Assembly (NCBI RefSeq): GCF_016863395.1
Contig: NZ_BOOU01000067.1
Span: 1-64,000 of the forward strand
DNA length: 64,000 nucleotides
Direction of reading: 5' to 3'
From: Sphaerisporangium rufum
GTDB lineage: Bacteria; Actinomycetota; Actinomycetes; Streptosporangiales; Streptosporangiaceae
Shown here: positions 60,747-64,000 of the stretch, in pieces
Layout of the letters: each line of letters opens with the position of its first letter
How positions within the stretch are numbered: position 1 is the stretch's first letter
Notes under the pieces: generated by a model
Database searches by the model: none
The model's input: the letters and a program-made list of their open reading frames with translations, nothing else
Told to the model about the DNA's origin: nothing
Made by a program: the position numbers and the translations under genes

Positions 60747-62066
60747 GTGCTCCCGCTCGCGCATGGCATCGGCGGCCGCCAGGACCTGCCGATCCCGTTC
60801 GCGGCCGCGCTGACCGGCGCCGTGCTGGCACTGGTGCTGTCGTTCGCCGGGCTGGGCATGCTGTGGACCGAGCCGCGGCTGGCCGGGGCGCTCCGGTACG
60901 CCCGCCCGGTGGCGAGGTGGCTGCAGGACCTCGGCGGCGCTCCGGCGTGGCGGTGGTCGGTGCGGATCGCCGGCCTGCTCGGCGCGGCGTACTTCTGCCT
61001 CGGCCTGCTCTTCGGCCCGGACCGGGCCGCCAACCCGACGGCCGGCGTGCTCTACGTGCTGTTCTGGGTGGGTCTCATCCCGCTGTCGCTGCTGTTCGGG
61101 CCGGTCTGGCGGGCGCTGAACCCGTTGCGGACCCTGCATCTACTGGCCTGCGCCGCGCTCCGGCGCGACCCGCGGCGGGGGGTGCGGCCGCTGCCCGAAG
61201 GGCTGGGCTACCGGCCCGCCGCGGCCGGCCTGTTCGCGTTCACCTGGCTGGAGCTGGTCGCGCCCGAGCGCGCCACCCTGCCGGTGATCGGTGCCTGGCT
61301 GGCGGCCTACAGCGTGGCCATGCTCGCGGGGGCGGTGCTCTTCGGCTCCGGATGGTTCGACAAGGGAGACGCCTTCGAGGCCTACAGCGACCTGATCGGC
61401 CGGCTCGCCCCGATCGGCCGCAACCCCGACGGCACCCTCACCTGGCGTAACCCGCTGGACGGCATGGCCGGCCTGGCGCCGGCCCCCGGGCTGACCGGGC
61501 TGGTGGTGGTGCTGCTCGGGTCCACCATGTACGACAGCGTGTCCAACGCGCCGTTCTGGGTGCGATTCGTCCAGGAGAGCGGCACGCCGGCCGTGATACC
61601 GGGCACCACCGGCCTGGTGGTCGTCATCGCCGCGGTGCTGGCCGCCTACCTGGGCGCCACCGCGCTGGCCGGCCGGTGGGGCGGCGCGGCGCCGGGGCGG
61701 ACGGCGGGCGAGCTGGCGCACTCCATCGTGCCGATCGCGGTCGGCTACCTGGTCGCCCACTACTTCACCCTGCTGGTGCTGGAGGGCCAGCGGACGGTGT
61801 CCCTGCTGTCGGACCCGCTGGTCATCGGCGCGGACTGGCTGGGGACGGGCGGGTGGACGGTGAGCGCGGCCGGGCTGAGCCCGGCGGCGGTCGCCATGTT
61901 CCAGGTCACGGTGATCGTGGTGGGCCACGTCATGGGCACCGTGCTGGCCCACGACCGGGCGCTGGCGCTCTTCCCGCGCCGCACGGCCGTGCCGGGGCAG
62001 ATCCCGCTCCTGCTGCTGATGGTCGCCTACACGGTGACCGGCCTGCTGCTGCTCTTCGCCGCCTAG
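60747..62066 (+). CDS. Polytopic membrane protein of copper/cupredoxin operons
   Basis: A 439-residue protein with about ten transmembrane segments. Characteristic stretches are ALNPLRTLHLLAC, the FDKGDAFEAYSDLIGRLAPIGR loop (cited as GDAFEAYSDLIGRLAPIGR), VAHYFTLLVLEGQ and GHVMGTVLAHDRAL. The family accompanies cupredoxin-like genes in other actinobacteria and is, I believe, sometimes labelled fenitrothion hydrolase; that label should not be taken as function. GTG start at 60747, 11 bases after the cupredoxin stop. The few conserved His residues could bind a metal. Ends at a strong shared terminator. Confidence 0.72.
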   Translation: MLPLAHGIGGRQDLPIPFAAALTGAVLALVLSFAGLGMLWTEPRLAGALRYARPVARWLQDLGGAPAWRWSVRIAGLLGAAYFCLGLLFGPDRAANPTAGVLYVLFWVGLIPLSLLFGPVWRALNPLRTLHLLACAALRRDPRRGVRPLPEGLGYRPAAAGLFAFTWLELVAPERATLPVIGAWLAAYSVAMLAGAVLFGSGWFDKGDAFEAYSDLIGRLAPIGRNPDGTLTWRNPLDGMAGLAPAPGLTGLVVVLLGSTMYDSVSNAPFWVRFVQESGTPAVIPGTTGLVVVIAAVLAAYLGATALAGRWGGAAPGRTAGELAHSIVPIAVGYLVAHYFTLLVLEGQRTVSLLSDPLVIGADWLGTGGWTVSAAGLSPAAVAMFQVTVIVVGHVMGTVLAHDRALALFPRRTAVPGQIPLLLLMVAYTVTGLLLLFAA

Positions 62067-62089
62067 CGCCCGGTCCCCCGTCCGCGGGT

Positions 62090-62125
62090 CCGCCCGCCCG
62101 CCACCATGCCGTGGCGGGCGGGCGG
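62090..62125. terminator. Bidirectional hairpin terminator
   Basis: A perfect 15-base stem (62090-62104 with 62111-62125; CCGCCCGCCCGCCAC) around loop CATGCC, between the convergent membrane-protein and GH54 genes. Confidence 0.85.
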
Positions 62126-62135
62126 GGCCGCCGGG

Positions 62136-63590
62136 TCAGTTGCGCAGGGTCCACTGCTGGTTGCCCTGGCCGTTACAGGTCCAGAGGATGAGCTTGGTGC
62201 CGTTGGCCGTGCCCGCGGCGTTGGCGTCCAGGCACTTGCCGGACTGCACGCCGGTGACGGCGCCGCCGGCCGCCAGGTTCCACTGCTGGTTGGCCTGGCC
62301 GTTGCAGTCCCAGATGATCACCTGGGTGCCGTTCGCGGTGCCCTGGCCGTTGGCGTCCAGGCACTTGTTGCCGTACACCTGGAGCTGCTTGGCCGCGGTG
62401 TAGGTCCAGCGCTGCCCGGCGGCACCGCTGGTGCAGTCCCACAGCTGCACCTGGGTGCCGTTGGCGGTGCTGCCGTTCGGCACGTCGACGCACCGGCCGG
62501 ACTGGGCGCCGACGAGTTGGCCGCCCTGCTGCGGAGTGCCACCGCCCGCGCCGTACCCGGCGGCGACGATGTTGGCCTGCACAGCGTCCTCGGTGGCGGC
62601 GGTCGGGTAGCCCGTGGTCATCACGCCCTCGTAGAAGGTGCCGGCGCCGCTGACGCTGTTGTCGCCGCCGATGCCGAGCAGGATCGCGCCCTCCTTCTTC
62701 ATCGGGTGGTAGCCGTTGGGCCGGCGCCCGTCGTAGACGGTGGACAGCCCGCCGGACTGCGCGTTGCCGCCCCGGATGGCCCAGTGGTTCGACTCGCCCT
62801 TGACGATGGCCGTGACGAACCGGTGGTTGACCGGCGGGTTGGGGTTGTAGCCGGCGTTCACCCCGGAGAACAGGCCGAACTCCAGGTCGGCCATGATCCA
62901 CGGCCCGTTGCCGTCCCCGTAGCCCCATTGCCGGTCGGCGCCGAAGTAGACGGTCTCCATGGTGCCGGGCCCGTTGGCCTGGTTGTTGGTCTGGGCGTTG
63001 CCGTAGTCGAAGCAGCACCAGTTGTTGTAGTGGACGCCGTCCACGACGGCGTAGATGCCTTCCGGCTGGTCACCCTTGGCGACGCCGTTGGTGGCGTTGT
63101 TGCGGTAGCCGGTTCCGGGTGAGATGTAGACCCCGTACGCCTTGTTCCCACCGACGGTGATCGGGGCGGCGTTCGCCACGGCGAGCTTGTCCCAGCCGCC
63201 CGGCTCCGGGCCCTTCCAGGTGCCGGGCGGTGCCTGGGTGAGGCGGTTGTTGCGGCCGGACTGGTCATAGATGACGGTGATCAGACAGCTCGTGCCGGCG
63301 CAGAACGAGTCCTGCGCGGCAGCGTCGGCGTACCCCCCGGCGCTCAGCACGCCGATGTCCCGGGTGGTGCTGTCCGACGCCCGCCTGACCTGGTAGAGCG
63401 GGCCGCTGTACGCCGCGTACAGCGCCCGGGTGGTGCTGTGCGCCGCGACGCAGGGCGTGCCGCCCGCGGCGTAGATGTCGCACGGCTGGGACGCCGCGGC
63501 CTGGGCCGGGCCGGCGCCGGTGAGCCCGGCGGCGACGGCCAGGGTGATCGCGCCGGCGGCGAGCACCTTCTTGAGGGTTCCTTGGATCAT
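62136..63590 (-). CDS. Secreted alpha-L-arabinofuranosidase, GH54 with CBM13
   Basis: Exported 484-residue enzyme. Signal peptide (cleavage near AQA-A, about residue 31). Catalytic GH54 domain (about 34-335): PCDIYAAGGTPCVAAHST, LYQVRRASDS, and the Cys-rich VHYNNWCCFDYGNAQ segment. By comparison with Aspergillus AbfB, Glu237 (ADLEFGLFSG) is the likely nucleophile and Asp310 (GIGGDNS) the acid. A ricin-type CBM13 follows (about 345-484) with three QxW-type repeats (GQRWTY, NQQWNL, NQQWTL). It would release arabinose from arabinan or arabinoxylan. A perfect LacI-family operator lies upstream. Confidence 0.92.
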   Translation of the reverse strand: MIQGTLKKVLAAGAITLAVAAGLTGAGPAQAAASQPCDIYAAGGTPCVAAHSTTRALYAAYSGPLYQVRRASDSTTRDIGVLSAGGYADAAAQDSFCAGTSCLITVIYDQSGRNNRLTQAPPGTWKGPEPGGWDKLAVANAAPITVGGNKAYGVYISPGTGYRNNATNGVAKGDQPEGIYAVVDGVHYNNWCCFDYGNAQTNNQANGPGTMETVYFGADRQWGYGDGNGPWIMADLEFGLFSGVNAGYNPNPPVNHRFVTAIVKGESNHWAIRGGNAQSGGLSTVYDGRRPNGYHPMKKEGAILLGIGGDNSVSGAGTFYEGVMTTGYPTAATEDAVQANIVAAGYGAGGGTPQQGGQLVGAQSGRCVDVPNGSTANGTQVQLWDCTSGAAGQRWTYTAAKQLQVYGNKCLDANGQGTANGTQVIIWDCNGQANQQWNLAAGGAVTGVQSGKCLDANAAGTANGTKLILWTCNGQGNQQWTLRN

Positions 63591-63645
63591 CTGCGACCTG
63601 CCTTCCGAGCGGTCGGGAGCGCGGATGACCCGGACCGGCGACGAT

Positions 63646-63659
63646 TGTTAGCGCTAACA
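63646..63659 (-). promoter_or_regulatory. LacI-family operator upstream of the GH54 gene
   Basis: Perfect 14-base palindrome TGTTAGCGCTAACA, 56-69 bases upstream of the GH54 start, with the central CG step typical of LacI/GalR repressors. Expected to repress the gene until arabino-oligosaccharide or sugar inducer is present. No LacI gene is in the window. Confidence 0.82.
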
Positions 63660-64000
63660 CTTGTGCTCGCGGAAGGAGCGGGTACCGCGGAACCGATATC
63701 GGCGGCGGTGACGGCGAGCGGTGTCACGCCGGCGTGCTGGTGGTGGAGCAGGCCAGGCATGCGTACTCTCCCTGGAGGTCAGGTGCGCGGATGCGCACCG
63801 GTGACGCGGAGTCTGATTCCGCGGCGCCGCCGGGTCAAGCACCCGCCCGGAATCCCGCCGGCGAGTAAGGCCGATGCGGCACGCGCCGTGCAACTTTCAC
63901 GCCGCGAACCGCGGCCGGCCGGCCCACGCCCGCCGGGCGGGCGCGCTGGAGCGCGCCCCCGGCACCCCCGGCACCGCCTGCCTCCGGCCATGCCGGACAT
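63660..64000. other. Region upstream of the GH54 operator, to window end
   Basis: About 340 bases. No supported coding sequence; the open frames here are biased by GC content and lack recognisable protein. A neighbouring gene, perhaps a regulator, may begin outside the window. Confidence 0.5.

Noticed and set aside
63654-64000. Short open frames at the right window edge
   Set aside because: Arg/Gly/Pro-rich, no ribosome-binding sites or family features; consistent with GC-driven chance frames.

Overview
The window is high-GC DNA with tightly packed genes, many ATGA/GTGA/TGATG stop-start overlaps and frequent GTG starts. It carries a chaplin-like repeat protein, secreted glycoside hydrolases with CBM2 and CBM13 modules, ECF sigma, PaaX and ROK regulators and a LexA. 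This points to a filamentous actinomycete, most likely of the Streptosporangiales, on a chromosome rather than a phage or plasmid. No insertion sequence, integrase, CRISPR array or rRNA was recognised. One tRNA-Leu(GAG) is present with its own terminator.

Layout. 1-3.2 kb: cell-surface region (chaplin-like protein, a membrane-anchored unknown, an M20 amidohydrolase, tRNA-Leu). 3.4-20.7 kb: a beta-mannan/galactoglucomannan utilisation locus. It holds alpha-galactosidase (GH36), beta-mannosidase (GH2), an oligosaccharide/peptide-type ABC importer, a secreted CBM2-GH5 enzyme, GH42, a ROK repressor and secreted GH9. The divergent GH2 and importer operons have mirror-image promoters (TTGACT-N17-TAAnAA) that share a 15-nt operator-like motif. 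21-26 kb: acyl-CoA dehydrogenase, two-lobed CaiB-type CoA transferase and AMP ligase. 26-29 kb: ECF sigma factor facing an MFS-GH88-like pair, then a wrecked FAD monooxygenase. 29.4-31.7 kb: metal ABC importer (SBP-permease-ATPase) whose binding protein is poor in metal ligands. 32-36 kb: copper/heme-peroxidase locus (CopC, Tat-type Dyp peroxidase, PCuAC chaperone) bracketed by two paralogous His-containing membrane proteins.

36-41.8 kb: a Wadjet-type (JetABCD, condensin-like) plasmid-defence operon in which jetA, jetB and jetC look intact but jetD is reduced to a roughly 70-codon frameshifted remnant. 42-50 kb: lexA, a CPBP protease, a NarL-type two-component system, MarR plus a DHA2 exporter, and a TspO-like protein. 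49.5-58.3 kb: an aromatic/aryl-CoA catabolic region on the minus strand. It holds a VanB-type reductase, a tiny Cys protein, a Rieske oxygenase, an acyl-CoA ligase, an MHS transporter, a MaoC, an amidohydrolase and an SDR, and it diverges from a PaaX-family regulator with two palindromic sites between. 58.4-62 kb: a ChaB-like protein, then a second copper-related operon (CopC-like, cupredoxin lipoprotein, polytopic membrane protein). 62.1-63.6 kb: secreted GH54 arabinofuranosidase with CBM13 and a perfect LacI-type operator.

The most notable items are the jetD-less Wadjet operon, the duplicated DnaA-box-containing intergenic element (42.69 and 59.09 kb), the mirrored promoter/operator pair of the mannan locus, the 56-residue chaplin-like repeats, and a long inverted repeat covering a likely ribosome-binding site near 1.4 kb. 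All family assignments come from reading the translated sequences; no database search was run.
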